Made by a program: the position numbers and the translations under genes. From contig PKCN01000020.1 of NCBI GenBank assembly GCA_002862205.1, forward strand, positions 25,029 through 89,028: a DNA stretch of 64,000 nt. Direction: 5' to 3'. The DNA is from Planctomycetaceae bacterium (lineage in GTDB: Bacteria > Planctomycetota > Planctomycetia > Pirellulales > Pirellulaceae). A model generated the notes under the pieces. The model saw only the letters and a list, made by a program, of their open reading frames with translations, made no database searches and was not told the origin of the DNA. Positions 41,718-51,979 of the stretch are shown here, one piece after another. Each line of letters opens with the position of its first letter. Position 1 is the first letter of the stretch.

Positions 41718-43526
41718 ATGTTCAGCAGCATGCCACTCGTTTCCATCGACGATCTTTCCATTGGATTTCGCGGCCCTTCACTTCTGGATGGCGTTTCTGC
41801 GACGATTGAAACAGGTCAGCGTATTGGCTTATTGGGTCGGAATGGAGCAGGCAAGACGACTCTGATGAGATTGCTGGATGGGAAAATGCAGCCTGATTCG
41901 GGCGTCATTCATGTCAGTCCCGGGGCAAAAGTTGCCCGTCTGACTCAGGATGTACCACGAGATCTTGATGGCACCGTTCATCAAATCGTGACCGCAGGTC
42001 AGGCAAACACAGATGATCCAGAGTTGCAGTGGCAAGTCCAACATGCCGTTGACTCTACGCTTTCCCGTATGCAGTTAGATCCCGATATTGCATTTCAAAC
42101 GCTTTCCAGCGGAATGAAGCGACGCGTTCTGTTAGCGAGAGCGATTGCGTCTGAGCCAGACATCTTGCTGCTTGATGAGCCCACCAACCACCTCGATATT
42201 TCCTCGATCCTGTGGCTCGAAAATTTTCTTGCCCGGTGGAAAAAAACACTGATCTTTGTGACTCATGACAGGTCGTTCCTGCAAAATTTGGCCACGCGGA
42301 TCTGGGAGATCGATCGTGGGCGACTGTTTGATTGGTCTTGCGATTACTCAACCTTTCTGAAGCGGAAAGAGGCAGCGATTGCTGCAGAGGAAAAACAGAA
42401 CGCGTTGTTTGACAAGCGGTTGGCTGAGGAAGAAGTGTGGATTCGTCAGGGAATCAAAGCACGGCGTACTCGTAATGAAGGACGTGTCCGTGCACTGAAG
42501 GCCATGCGTTTGGATCGATCCAATCGCCGGCAAGGCGAAGGCAAAGCAAAAATGAGGTTGCAGGAAGCAGAGCGGACGGGAGCACTTGTTACCGATGTCA
42601 AAGAAATGTCGTTTGGATATGGAGACCAGAAAATAATTGAGAACTTTACCACCATGTTGATGCGCGGCGACAAAGTGGGAATCATCGGATCCAATGGTGC
42701 AGGAAAAACGACGTTGCTGAAGTTGTTGCTTGGACAACTCAAACCAGATCAAGGAAGTGTGCGGACAGGAACAAACTTGCAGATTGCCTACTTCGATCAA
42801 TTGAGAGATACGCTTGATCCGGAGAAGACTGTTGTCGAGAACGTGGGTGAAGGCAGTGATAAGATTCAGATTGGTGATAAAACCAAACACATCATGGGCT
42901 ACCTGCAGGACTTTCTTTTTACTCCCGAAAGAGCGCGCACTGAGGTGAGGTTCCTGTCAGGTGGAGAACGAAACCGGGCTTTGCTGGCACGATTGATGAC
43001 AAAGCCGGCAAATGTCATTGTCCTCGATGAGCCTACAAATGATTTGGATAGTGAAACCCTCGAACTACTCGAGGAGCAGTTGACTGATTTTAACGGAACT
43101 CTGTTGATGGTCAGCCACGACCGTACGTTCCTCAACAATATCGTGACCAGTACGATCGTCTTTGAAGAGGAAGGTGTTCATGAATACGCCGGTGGGTACG
43201 ACGAGTGGCGGGCTGCCCTGGCAAGAAAAGTGGCGGACCAAACTGAGGTAGCCAAGCCTGTCATCGGGGGCAACAAGAACGAGAAGGTCAAGGCAGCTGC
43301 AACAGAAACCAGAAGACTCTCGTACAAAGAGAAACGGGAATTGGAACGGTTACCCGGAAAAATCGAGAAAATGGAAATTGCCATCGCTGCACTTCATGAG
43401 GCGATGGCCGCGACAGACTATTACCAAAAACCGTCGGATACGATCGCTGCTGATGCCGCCCAATTGAAGCAGGTTGAGGGTGAGCTGGCGAAAGCTTATT
43501 CCCGCTGGGAAAAACTCGATTCCTGA
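41718..43526 (+). CDS. ABC-F family ATPase (Uup-like)
   Basis: A 602-residue soluble protein with two ABC domains and no membrane part. First domain: GRNGAGKTT, LSSGMKRRVLLARA, LLLDEPTNHLDI. Second domain: GSNGAGKTT, LSGGERNRALLARL, VLDEPTNDLD. A basic linker of about 80 residues joins them and the C-terminal 80 residues form a charged coiled coil, as in Uup. ABC-F proteins act on ribosomes or, for Uup, on DNA/ribosome processes. ATG 41718 or 41730 are both possible starts; neither has a clear ribosome site. Confidence 0.92.
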   Translation: MFSSMPLVSIDDLSIGFRGPSLLDGVSATIETGQRIGLLGRNGAGKTTLMRLLDGKMQPDSGVIHVSPGAKVARLTQDVPRDLDGTVHQIVTAGQANTDDPELQWQVQHAVDSTLSRMQLDPDIAFQTLSSGMKRRVLLARAIASEPDILLLDEPTNHLDISSILWLENFLARWKKTLIFVTHDRSFLQNLATRIWEIDRGRLFDWSCDYSTFLKRKEAAIAAEEKQNALFDKRLAEEEVWIRQGIKARRTRNEGRVRALKAMRLDRSNRRQGEGKAKMRLQEAERTGALVTDVKEMSFGYGDQKIIENFTTMLMRGDKVGIIGSNGAGKTTLLKLLLGQLKPDQGSVRTGTNLQIAYFDQLRDTLDPEKTVVENVGEGSDKIQIGDKTKHIMGYLQDFLFTPERARTEVRFLSGGERNRALLARLMTKPANVIVLDEPTNDLDSETLELLEEQLTDFNGTLLMVSHDRTFLNNIVTSTIVFEEEGVHEYAGGYDEWRAALARKVADQTEVAKPVIGGNKNEKVKAAATETRRLSYKEKRELERLPGKIEKMEIAIAALHEAMAATDYYQKPSDTIAADAAQLKQVEGELAKAYSRWEKLDS

Positions 43527-43933
43527 TCGCGGCAAGTCGGGTGTACCTGTTTGTTTCCAAACCCAACCGCGCGAAGCTTCATGCGAGGGCCAGACGAATT
43601 GCCTACCGGGATGCGGTGTTCGTACAAAATAAGCCGTGTTTTCTACAATACTCCGTGGCTGTATACGGGAAACATACTCCTCATGAATCAAGGAAAATCA
43701 GCCGATTTAGTCCTTCTGCATCAGACTCCTTGAGGATTCAGGCAAAACCCGGCTTCTTGATGAATCTCTGTTAAACTAGAGGCAGGGAATTCGGTTCCCC
43801 CCTACCGTGCGGATTCTCTGTTGGTGGACCGCTAATTCATGACAGCTGCAGGTGAGATCGATTCTTAGTTGCCGAGTTCATCTCCAGATTTTGTGAGCCA
43901 CTCACCGCCACGCTCTTTCGCTCCTTTGTTTTG
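43527..43933. other. gene-free gap before the PSCyt1/DUF1549 gene
   Basis: 407 bases with no convincing gene. It must contain the promoter of the downstream oxidative cluster. The short frames seen here (43541-43774 and others) have no family features. A small hairpin GGGAA/TTCCC lies near 43785-43800. Confidence 0.4.
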
Positions 43934-46900
43934 ATGCGACTCAGATCCATGAAACTGTTTTTTCGGCGTTGTCAAACCAGCATGTGGTTGATTCTTTTTT
44001 TGCTTACGTTGCAGTTGGTCACAGGAGTGATCATTGCCGAGGCAGGAGACGTTGATTTCAATACTCAGATTCGACCGTTGTTGTCAAACAACTGCCTGAC
44101 TTGTCATGGCCCGGACGAAGATGAGCGGGCAGCTGGTCTGCGACTCGACACCGAGGCCGGTTCACGGGTCGATTTGGGGGGATATGTCGCTATCGCTCCG
44201 GGGAAGCCGGATTCAAGCGAAATACTTCAACGTTTGACCACGGATGACGAAGAATTGAAGATGCCGCCGGATGGCAAAGGACGGCGTTTGAATCCAGAAG
44301 AAGTTGACCTCATACGCCGTTGGATTGCTGAGGGTGGAAGCTATGACAAGCACTGGTCATATACAAAACCCTCGCGTCATGCTCTGCCGGACGTCAAGTT
44401 GAAGGATTGGCCACGTAATCCGGTTGACCATTTTATTCTCGCAGAGTTGGAGTCCCGTGGCCTTGAACCGTCACCGGAAGCTGATCGATGGACGTTGGCG
44501 AGGCGTGTCTCGCTGGACCTGATCGGGCTACCACCTTCGTGGGAAGAAGCGCAGAGGTTCGTTGACGATGAACAACCTGATGCTTACGAAAAATATGTTG
44601 GCCGCTTATTGCAGAAGCCTGCTTTCGGTGAACGTTGGGCAAGAGTTTGGCTGGACCTCGCACGCTACGCTGATTCGGCGGGCTATGCTGATGATCCACC
44701 GCGAACCATTTGGGCGTTTCGTGATTATGTCATCCAATCGCTGAATGAGAATAAACCATTTGACCAGTTCACCATCGAACAAATCGCAGGTGATCTGTTG
44801 GAAAACCCTACGCAGGATCAACTGGCGGCAACCGCGTTCCACCGGAATACACTGACCAACAACGAAGGGGGAACCAATGACGAGGAATTCCGCAATGTAG
44901 CGATCGTTGACCGGGTGAATACCACGATGGCCGTTTGGATGGGAACGACGATCGCTTGCGCGCAATGCCATACACACAAGTACGATCCGATCACCCAGGA
45001 AGAGTACTTCAAGTTCTTCTCATTTTTTAATAACACTCAGGATGCCGATCGGCGAAATGAAAGTCCTATCATTAACGTCTGGACGTCTGAGCAGAATGCA
45101 CAAAAAGAGCTGCTCGAGAAAAAAGTAAAATCATTGCAGCAGGCTATGGAAACGGGCACACCTGAACTGCAGAAGGCAGAGCGTGAATGGTTGGAGGGTC
45201 TGGAAACCGATGCGATCTGGACAAAGTTGGAACCGTCTGATTTGTCATCCAATGGTCGTGAATTGACCGAGCGTGATGGCTGGATTGTGGGCGAGGCAGA
45301 GAAGCCAGATACGGCTCAATACCGCTTGACGTTTCCGTTGAAGAATGTTGATCTCGTGGGCCTGCGTTTGGAGGTGCCAGCCGAACAGACCGACAACTTT
45401 GTGATTTCAAATTTGAAGGCGATGCTGCAAAAGAAAGGCAAAGCTGCAATCGATGCGCAGTACATTCGAGTCGATTTGCCTGGTTCGGGTAAAATGATCC
45501 ATTTGGCCGAGATACAGGCGTTTGTTGAGGCAGAGAATGTCGCGTTAGCAGGAACCGTTACAGCCAGTTCCGAGGATTTCGGTGGGAAAAATGAGTTTGT
45601 AAATGATGGAAATACCGATGGAAACTTTAACAAACGTTCTGTGAGCCACACCAAAATTGAGAAGGATCCCTGGCTAGAAATTGACTTGGGACAGGTCAAG
45701 GCAATTGATCGTTTGGCGATCTGGAATCGCACTGACGGGACTCCTGCGATCAAACAGAGGTTGAAGGGATATCGTGTTTCTTTGTTGAACGGCAATCGAG
45801 ATGTCGTCTGGGAAGAAATGCCCATGGATGTGCCATCACCGAGTTCGGAATTCAACACAGGTGGTCCATCAAAACTACCCCTCGCCGTTGCTTTTGCCGA
45901 TCACGAACAAGCCGGATTTCCTGCTGCTGCCGTGTTGCAGGATGACAAAAATGGTTGGGCGGTTTCTCCGCAGCAGGGACGTCCACACTCGCTCACTATC
46001 CTGCCATCTCAAGCAGTCTCGCTGGCGGATGTTGATCTGATTCTGACAATTGATCAGGCCTCCGCTCATCCCAAACATCTTCTGGATCGATTTCGTTTCG
46101 CGATTACTTCGGACAAGGGACTTGCGAAGGTCGCTGCAGTTCCACCGGAAATTCTGGATCTTGTACGGAGTTGGCAGGAAAAGCAGGAACTTAGTGAGGC
46201 TGAATCAGAGAGACTGTCCGCATACTACCGCAGTGTCACGCCGCTGCTGAAGTCTCAACGAGACGAATTGAACAAAGCCAAAGCAAGTTTGCAATCCATC
46301 AAACCTGCTACAACGGTTCCCGTGATGGCACAGTTGGCAGATTCAGCGAGACGCGAAACCCGTGTTCAAGTTCGTGGTAACTACAAAAATACCGGAGTCG
46401 TTGTCCAAGAGGGAACGCCAGAGGTTTTCCATCCCCTGCCCGATGGCGCCAAGCGGGACCGAATGGCACTGGCGAAGTGGTTGGTGGACGACGAAAATCC
46501 TTTGACCGCGCGCGTGATCGCAAATCGGCATTGGGAAGAAATCTTTGGTGTGGGGATCGTTCAGACCAGTGAGGAATTCGGATCACAGGGCGATTTGCCA
46601 TCCCATCCCGAATTGCTCGATTGGTTGGCGGTTGAGTTGCAAGAAGGCGGCTGGGATTTGAAGCAGCTTTTGACTGTTCTGGTGACTTCGGCGACCTACC
46701 AGCAAAGTTCCTTTTCCAGTGCAGAGTTGAGACTCGCTGACCCGGCGAATCGATTTTATGCGAGAGGGCCAAGATTTCGTGTCTCCGCCGAAATGGTCAG
46801 GGATCAGGCATTATTCGTCAGTGGTTTGCTGAGTGATCGTATGTACGGTCCGCCAGTGAAACCTCCGCAGCCTTCTCTGGGACTCAAGGCAGCTTTTGGT

Positions 46901-47395
46901 TCGGCTACTGATTGGCAAGCCAGCAGCGGAGAGAATCGTTATCGTCGTGGGCTCTATACATCGTGGCGGCGTTCAAGTCCTTATCCGTCCATGGCCCAAT
47001 TCGATGCGCCCAACCGTGAAGTCTGTACGGTCCGGCGCATTCGTACCAATACACCACTGCAGGCATTGGTGACCTTGAACGATCCTGTTTATGTCGAAGC
47101 CGCTCAGGCGCTTGCCAGATCGATGATCGCTCATAGCGAAAATCCTGCAGACAGAATCCAATACGCTTTCAGGCATTGCCTGCTTCGTGAACCTTCAGAT
47201 GCTGAAGTCAAGCGGATCACTGACTTGTCCAGCGTTGTGGCCAAAGAATTCGAAGGGCAATCACAGCAGGCAGAGCAGATGGCTACGATGCCTCTAGGAC
47301 CATTACCTGAGGGTGGAAATACCATTGATTTTGCAGCATGGACGGTCGTAGCAAATGTGATCCTGAATCTCGATGAAATGTTCATGAAACGCTGA
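43934..47395 (+). CDS. secreted planctomycete cytochrome / DUF1549 / DUF1553 protein with discoidin-like domain
   Basis: An 1153-residue exported protein. After a hydrophobic signal (about 16-35) comes a planctomycete-type cytochrome c domain with CLTCHG and a distal MPP, then DUF1549 (about 130-350) containing a second CxxCH (CAQCHTH), a coiled segment, an F5/8 C-like (discoidin) domain around 510-620 (EIDLGQVKAIDRLAIWNRTDG) and DUF1553 to the end (RVIANRHWEEIFG, ATYQQSS). These families occur almost only in planctomycetes and verrucomicrobia and are linked to polysaccharide use, but the reaction is not established. The start is ATG 43934, with a TTG just before it. The next gene, a DUF1501 partner, follows after 53 bases. 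Confidence 0.92.
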   Translation: MRLRSMKLFFRRCQTSMWLILFLLTLQLVTGVIIAEAGDVDFNTQIRPLLSNNCLTCHGPDEDERAAGLRLDTEAGSRVDLGGYVAIAPGKPDSSEILQRLTTDDEELKMPPDGKGRRLNPEEVDLIRRWIAEGGSYDKHWSYTKPSRHALPDVKLKDWPRNPVDHFILAELESRGLEPSPEADRWTLARRVSLDLIGLPPSWEEAQRFVDDEQPDAYEKYVGRLLQKPAFGERWARVWLDLARYADSAGYADDPPRTIWAFRDYVIQSLNENKPFDQFTIEQIAGDLLENPTQDQLAATAFHRNTLTNNEGGTNDEEFRNVAIVDRVNTTMAVWMGTTIACAQCHTHKYDPITQEEYFKFFSFFNNTQDADRRNESPIINVWTSEQNAQKELLEKKVKSLQQAMETGTPELQKAEREWLEGLETDAIWTKLEPSDLSSNGRELTERDGWIVGEAEKPDTAQYRLTFPLKNVDLVGLRLEVPAEQTDNFVISNLKAMLQKKGKAAIDAQYIRVDLPGSGKMIHLAEIQAFVEAENVALAGTVTASSEDFGGKNEFVNDGNTDGNFNKRSVSHTKIEKDPWLEIDLGQVKAIDRLAIWNRTDGTPAIKQRLKGYRVSLLNGNRDVVWEEMPMDVPSPSSEFNTGGPSKLPLAVAFADHEQAGFPAAAVLQDDKNGWAVSPQQGRPHSLTILPSQAVSLADVDLILTIDQASAHPKHLLDRFRFAITSDKGLAKVAAVPPEILDLVRSWQEKQELSEAESERLSAYYRSVTPLLKSQRDELNKAKASLQSIKPATTVPVMAQLADSARRETRVQVRGNYKNTGVVVQEGTPEVFHPLPDGAKRDRMALAKWLVDDENPLTARVIANRHWEEIFGVGIVQTSEEFGSQGDLPSHPELLDWLAVELQEGGWDLKQLLTVLVTSATYQQSSFSSAELRLADPANRFYARGPRFRVSAEMVRDQALFVSGLLSDRMYGPPVKPPQPSLGLKAAFGSATDWQASSGENRYRRGLYTSWRRSSPYPSMAQFDAPNREVCTVRRIRTNTPLQALVTLNDPVYVEAAQALARSMIAHSENPADRIQYAFRHCLLREPSDAEVKRITDLSSVVAKEFEGQSQQAEQMATMPLGPLPEGGNTIDFAAWTVVANVILNLDEMFMKR

Positions 47396-47448
47396 TGCTG
47401 TCCCTCTATTTTCGTCCCCTGTTCCATCAACTCGTTTTGTAGCCCGTC

Positions 47449-48900
47449 ATGAAACACTTCCTCGAAAACATGCAGCAGCAGACTCGCAGACACTTTTTTC
47501 AACAGTCTGCAGCTGGTTTGGGCGGCATTGCTTTGAATAGTCTGTTAGCAGCAGAGGGCAGTGGCGCGGAGAGAAATGCTGCCAATCCGCTGTCGCCCCA
47601 GTTGCCGCATTTTGCCGCGAAAGCAAAGCGTGTGATTTATTTGCACATGACCGGTTCGCCTCCCAACCTTGATCTATTTGATCGTAAGCCTGAATTGGTC
47701 AAACGAAATGCGGAGGACTGCCCAGATGAGTTTCTTGCAGGAAGAAAGTTTGCATTCACTTCTGGAGTCCCCAAGTTGATGGGATCACCGAGGAAGTGGT
47801 CTCAAGTAGGTGAATCAGGCATGTGGATGTCGGATGCGATCCCGAATTTTCACGAGATCGCGGATGAAATGTGTGTCGTGCACTCGATGCATACTGATCA
47901 GTTCAATCACGCACCTGCGGAGCTGCTGGTCTATACGGGGTCGCCACGTTCAGGAAGACCTTCGATAGGGTCATGGGTGACTTATGGTCTGGGGAGTGAG
48001 AATGAAAATCTGCCAGGATTCGTAGTGCTGATTTCAAGTGGTGTGCAACCCAACGGAGGGAAAAATTCTTTTGGGAGTGGCTTTCTTCCCTCGGTTTATC
48101 AGGGCGTGCAGTGTCGCTCAAAAGGTGATCCGGTTCTCTACGCATCCAACCCAAAAGGCATGGATCGTCACATGCGAAGATTGAGTCTCGATGCGCTCAG
48201 AGACCTCAATGAAATTCAGGCGAACGAATTGGGGCATCCCGAAACATTGACAAGAATTTCCCAATATGAATTGGCGTTTCGGATGCAAACAGCGGTTCCT
48301 GAGGTCATGGACATTTCACAGGAGTCGCAGAATACCCTCGATCAGTATGGCGCGAAAGTTGGGGGGGCCAGTCTTGCGAACAATTGTCTCCTGGCAAGAA
48401 GGTTGGTGGAATCAGGTGTTCGCTTTGTTCAGTTGTTTGACTGGGGGTGGGATTTTCATGGGACTGGAAAGCAGGAAGGTTTGACGGAGGGTTTGACCAA
48501 CAAATGTGCCACGATGGACAAGCCGATTTCCGCTCTGATCAAAGACCTGAAACAGAGGGATCTATTAAAAGATACGCTCGTTGTTTGGGGCGGAGAGTTC
48601 GGCCGTACGCCTTTCCGGGAAGGTCGTACCGCGAAAAGTGCGGTGCTTGGTCGAGATCACTACCCCGATGTGTTTTCGATGTGGATGGCTGGCGGCGGAG
48701 TCAAGGGCGGCTTTGATTATGGAAGTTCCGACGAGCTGGGATTCAGTGTCGCGGAAAATCCGGTCCATGTCCATGATTTGCAGGCAACCATTTTGCATCA
48801 GTTAGGCTTTGATCACGAGAAATTGACTTACCGGTTTCAGGGGCGCGACTATCGCTTGACTGATGTTCATGGAAAAGTCATCAAAGATATTCTTGCGTGA
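47449..48900 (+). CDS. Tat-exported DUF1501 protein
   Basis: A 483-residue DUF1501 protein, the habitual neighbour of DUF1549/DUF1553 proteins. The N-terminus has a Tat motif (TRRHFFQ, about 12-18) and a short hydrophobic stretch, so it is folded before export. The family belongs to the alkaline phosphatase/sulfatase-like fold; WGGEFGRTPF and GRDHYPDVFSMWMAGGG are characteristic. Cofactor and substrate are unknown. It is likely cotranscribed with the preceding gene. The ATG at 47449 is kept because a later ATG would leave too short an n-region. Confidence 0.93.
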   Translation: MKHFLENMQQQTRRHFFQQSAAGLGGIALNSLLAAEGSGAERNAANPLSPQLPHFAAKAKRVIYLHMTGSPPNLDLFDRKPELVKRNAEDCPDEFLAGRKFAFTSGVPKLMGSPRKWSQVGESGMWMSDAIPNFHEIADEMCVVHSMHTDQFNHAPAELLVYTGSPRSGRPSIGSWVTYGLGSENENLPGFVVLISSGVQPNGGKNSFGSGFLPSVYQGVQCRSKGDPVLYASNPKGMDRHMRRLSLDALRDLNEIQANELGHPETLTRISQYELAFRMQTAVPEVMDISQESQNTLDQYGAKVGGASLANNCLLARRLVESGVRFVQLFDWGWDFHGTGKQEGLTEGLTNKCATMDKPISALIKDLKQRDLLKDTLVVWGGEFGRTPFREGRTAKSAVLGRDHYPDVFSMWMAGGGVKGGFDYGSSDELGFSVAENPVHVHDLQATILHQLGFDHEKLTYRFQGRDYRLTDVHGKVIKDILA

Positions 48901-49121
48901 GAAGCACAGACGAAGCAATTCATTACACATTCGTGACTCGATGCCGTATCTCCGCCCTCTGCATTGTGTCGAAGTTTCTGTGAAAAACCGCAGCGTGATT
49001 TGAACAACGGGATCACCTGCTGCTTTCAGGCCTGAAATGTGAATCTCCTGCGGGAAATCACTCTGGCGAACATTCACCTCTTGATTAAATCAAAACCGTG
49101 CCAAAACCGGGTTGATCTGTG

Positions 49122-51896
49122 ATGCGTCATCAGCTGAGTTTGATTTTGACTGTCTTTCTGGCTCTATCATGTGATGGGATAGCTGGGGAGCGAGAGGGTT
49201 GGACAACCTCTCGCGTTATCGGTTCACCTGACGCACCGAAGCCTTTTTCGGTTCAACGTGTTTATCCCAATTTGCAATTCAAGCAGCCTGTTGAATTGAT
49301 GGCAGTGCCGGGGACGAACAAGATGATGATTTTGGAGGTGACCGGAAAACTCTTTACGTTTGATAATGATGACGCGTGCGAAAAAGCGGAACTCGTTGTT
49401 GATTTCAATCCCTTGATTGACAAGTTCAGGCGTGCCTACGGGTTCGCATTGCATCCGGAGTTTGCAACCAATCGAGAGTTGTTTGTTGCCTATGCGGGAG
49501 ATCCTGTGGCTCGTCCTGATGGAACAAGGTTGTCGCGTTTCGTTGTCAGTCGAGAGGAGCCGTTGCGTGTCGACCCGGCTAGCGAAGAAGTGCTGATGAC
49601 ATGGCCATCAGGGGGGCACAATGGCTGTGCAATTCGTTTCGATTCAAAGGGATTGCTGTACTTTTCAACAGGTGATGGAGCGAGGCCTTTTCCACCCGAT
49701 GAATACAATGTGAGTCAGGATCTGTCTGACCTGCGTTCATCCATCTGCAGAATCGATGTGGATCATCCTTCGGACGGTCGCAACTATTCGATTCCCGTGG
49801 ACAACCCTTTTGTTAATGTTCCAGAGGCACGTGGTGAGATCTTTGCCTATGGATTTCGCAATCCATGGCGTTTTACGATTGTGCCTGAAACCGACCAAAT
49901 ACTTTGTGGCGATGTAGGTTGGGAATTGTGGGAACTCATTTTTGATGTCAAGCGTGGCGGCAACTATGGCTGGAGCATTTTTGAGGGACCTCAGCCCGTT
50001 CGTAAGGATATTCGGCAGGGACCAACACCTATCGAACTGCCGCTCGTTGCGTATCCGCATGCTCTGGGGCAATCCGTGACTGGAGGCCATGTTTATCGCG
50101 GCAAAGATATCCCGGAGTTGGACGGCGTTTATCTGTATGGGGATTACGTCACTGGCTTGTTGTGGGGGATGCGTCATGAGGGTGAGCAGGTGACATGGAA
50201 CCCGATTCTTGCTGAAACCGGTTTGCCGATCATCACGTTTGCTGAGACCCCGGATCATGAAACTCTGGTGGTTGGTTACGACGGCGGAATCTATCAATTG
50301 GTGCCAAACCAGATCGATCAAGGTGCGACCACCTTTCCGAGAAAATTGAGTGGAACGGGGCTTTTCAAAGATACGGTAGAAATGGTTCCACAGGTGGGAG
50401 TCGTTCGTTATGACCTTGCAGCCATTTCCTGGCAGGCAACGGCGACCAGTGAATTCTTACTGGCAATACCCGGTCAGGAAACCATTCAGATCGCGCGTTT
50501 GCAACGCGGCTGGCAATACCCCACCGGCACCGTTTTTGTGAAGACACTTTCGCTGGGAAATGTAAGAGTTGAAACACAATTGTTGCACTTTGATGGGATC
50601 AATTGGCAGCCCTACAGCTACTTGTGGAATGATGAACAGACAGATGCTGAATTGGTGAATGCTGAAGGTGCAGAAACGCAGGTGCAGTACGAATCGCTTG
50701 ATGGTCAGGTTGTGACCACATCGTGGAAGGTGCAGAATCGCGCTCAGTGCCGATCTTGTCATGGACGGCAGAATGGTGGTGCGGTCGGGTTTTCGTTGGA
50801 AAACCTGGAGCAGACAAGGATTTCACATTTCATTGGAAGCGGTGTGCTGGATCGAGCTGCACCCTCCAAGTGGAATGTGGCAGCCATGGTGAGCCCCGTT
50901 GATCCGTCTGAGTCACTTGATGATCGAGCTCGATCGTATTTGGCCGCCAATTGCGCTCATTGTCACCGGCGTGGTGGTGGCGGAACAGTGCCGGCTGACT
51001 TGTCTTTCTCGACGGAAAGGAGTCAGATGAATGTCATTGATGCAGATCCAAGTCAGGGTTCCTTCGGAATCACAAATGCCAAGGTGGTTGCGCCAGGGTT
51101 GCCGCTGAATTCAACGATGTTTTACCGCATGGCAACAAGCGGAAGTGGACACATGCCCAAGTTGGGAATCGGAGACAACGATCGCGCAGGTTTACAGCTG
51201 ATTTACCAGTGGATCGAGTCGCTCGGAAATCCCGCGACTGCTTCACGAACTCGGATCGAAGTTGACGCGAGTGAGACCTCTGTTGCTCTCAAACGCTTTT
51301 CTGATTTGCTGTTTGGGGAGGACATGACTCAGAAACAGTTGGAAGCGGTAGCGAGAAAACAGCAGACTTCTGGCTCGCCTCTGGTTGCTGATTTGTTCGA
51401 ACGGTTTTTGCCGATACGGGACAGGAGACAGCGTTTGGGTAACAGGATTGATCGTGAGGCGTTGCTTGAAATGACGGGAGATGCAAAGCGTGGGCGAGAA
51501 CGTTTTCTTGACGGGCAATCGATGCAGTGTGCCTTGTGCCATCGAGTACAAGGAACTGGTCGCAGCGTGGGGCCGGACATGGATGGAATCGGGAAGCGGA
51601 GGTCAAGGCAGGAATTGCTGGTGAGTATTCTTGATCCCTCCAAGTTGATTGACCCAAAATACAGCACTCATCAGATTCTTACCGCAGATGGCCAGTTCGT
51701 GAGTGGTCTGTTGGTGCGAGATGCTGATGCAGAAATCGTGTTGCGTTCTGCAAATGGCAGGAATCATCGCATCAGCAAAGGTGAAATCGAGTCCAGGCGT
51801 GTTCAGCCGGAGTCATTGATGCCCAGTGGATTGGCTGCGGATTTGACAGCACAAGAGGTCGCCGACTTGTTGGCATTTCTGGAATCATTGAAATGA
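49122..51896 (+). CDS. secreted sugar-dehydrogenase-like protein with three CxxCH heme sites
   Basis: A 924-residue exported protein with three parts. Residues about 40-400 form a beta-propeller like PQQ-dependent glucose/sorbosone dehydrogenases (ALHPEFATNRELFVAY, AYGFRNPWRFTI, GDVGWELWE, GGNYGWSIFEG). A middle part has CRSCH (Cys543) and CAHCH (Cys611). The C-terminus is the planctomycete/verrucomicrobial heme-binding domain with CALCH (Cys803) and VGPDMDGIG. The arrangement suggests oxidation of a sugar or alcohol with electrons passed to hemes in the same chain. A signal peptide is visible at 1-22. It follows the DUF1501 gene with a 221-base gap. Confidence 0.9.
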   Translation: MRHQLSLILTVFLALSCDGIAGEREGWTTSRVIGSPDAPKPFSVQRVYPNLQFKQPVELMAVPGTNKMMILEVTGKLFTFDNDDACEKAELVVDFNPLIDKFRRAYGFALHPEFATNRELFVAYAGDPVARPDGTRLSRFVVSREEPLRVDPASEEVLMTWPSGGHNGCAIRFDSKGLLYFSTGDGARPFPPDEYNVSQDLSDLRSSICRIDVDHPSDGRNYSIPVDNPFVNVPEARGEIFAYGFRNPWRFTIVPETDQILCGDVGWELWELIFDVKRGGNYGWSIFEGPQPVRKDIRQGPTPIELPLVAYPHALGQSVTGGHVYRGKDIPELDGVYLYGDYVTGLLWGMRHEGEQVTWNPILAETGLPIITFAETPDHETLVVGYDGGIYQLVPNQIDQGATTFPRKLSGTGLFKDTVEMVPQVGVVRYDLAAISWQATATSEFLLAIPGQETIQIARLQRGWQYPTGTVFVKTLSLGNVRVETQLLHFDGINWQPYSYLWNDEQTDAELVNAEGAETQVQYESLDGQVVTTSWKVQNRAQCRSCHGRQNGGAVGFSLENLEQTRISHFIGSGVLDRAAPSKWNVAAMVSPVDPSESLDDRARSYLAANCAHCHRRGGGGTVPADLSFSTERSQMNVIDADPSQGSFGITNAKVVAPGLPLNSTMFYRMATSGSGHMPKLGIGDNDRAGLQLIYQWIESLGNPATASRTRIEVDASETSVALKRFSDLLFGEDMTQKQLEAVARKQQTSGSPLVADLFERFLPIRDRRQRLGNRIDREALLEMTGDAKRGRERFLDGQSMQCALCHRVQGTGRSVGPDMDGIGKRRSRQELLVSILDPSKLIDPKYSTHQILTADGQFVSGLLVRDADAEIVLRSANGRNHRISKGEIESRRVQPESLMPSGLAADLTAQEVADLLAFLESLK

Positions 51897-51979
51897 TCAG
51901 CGGCCATCACTCAAAGCACTGTGGTTTGCTGCTGCCATGGTATCGAATTTTGGTTCGTGGCACGAATTTACCTACTTGC

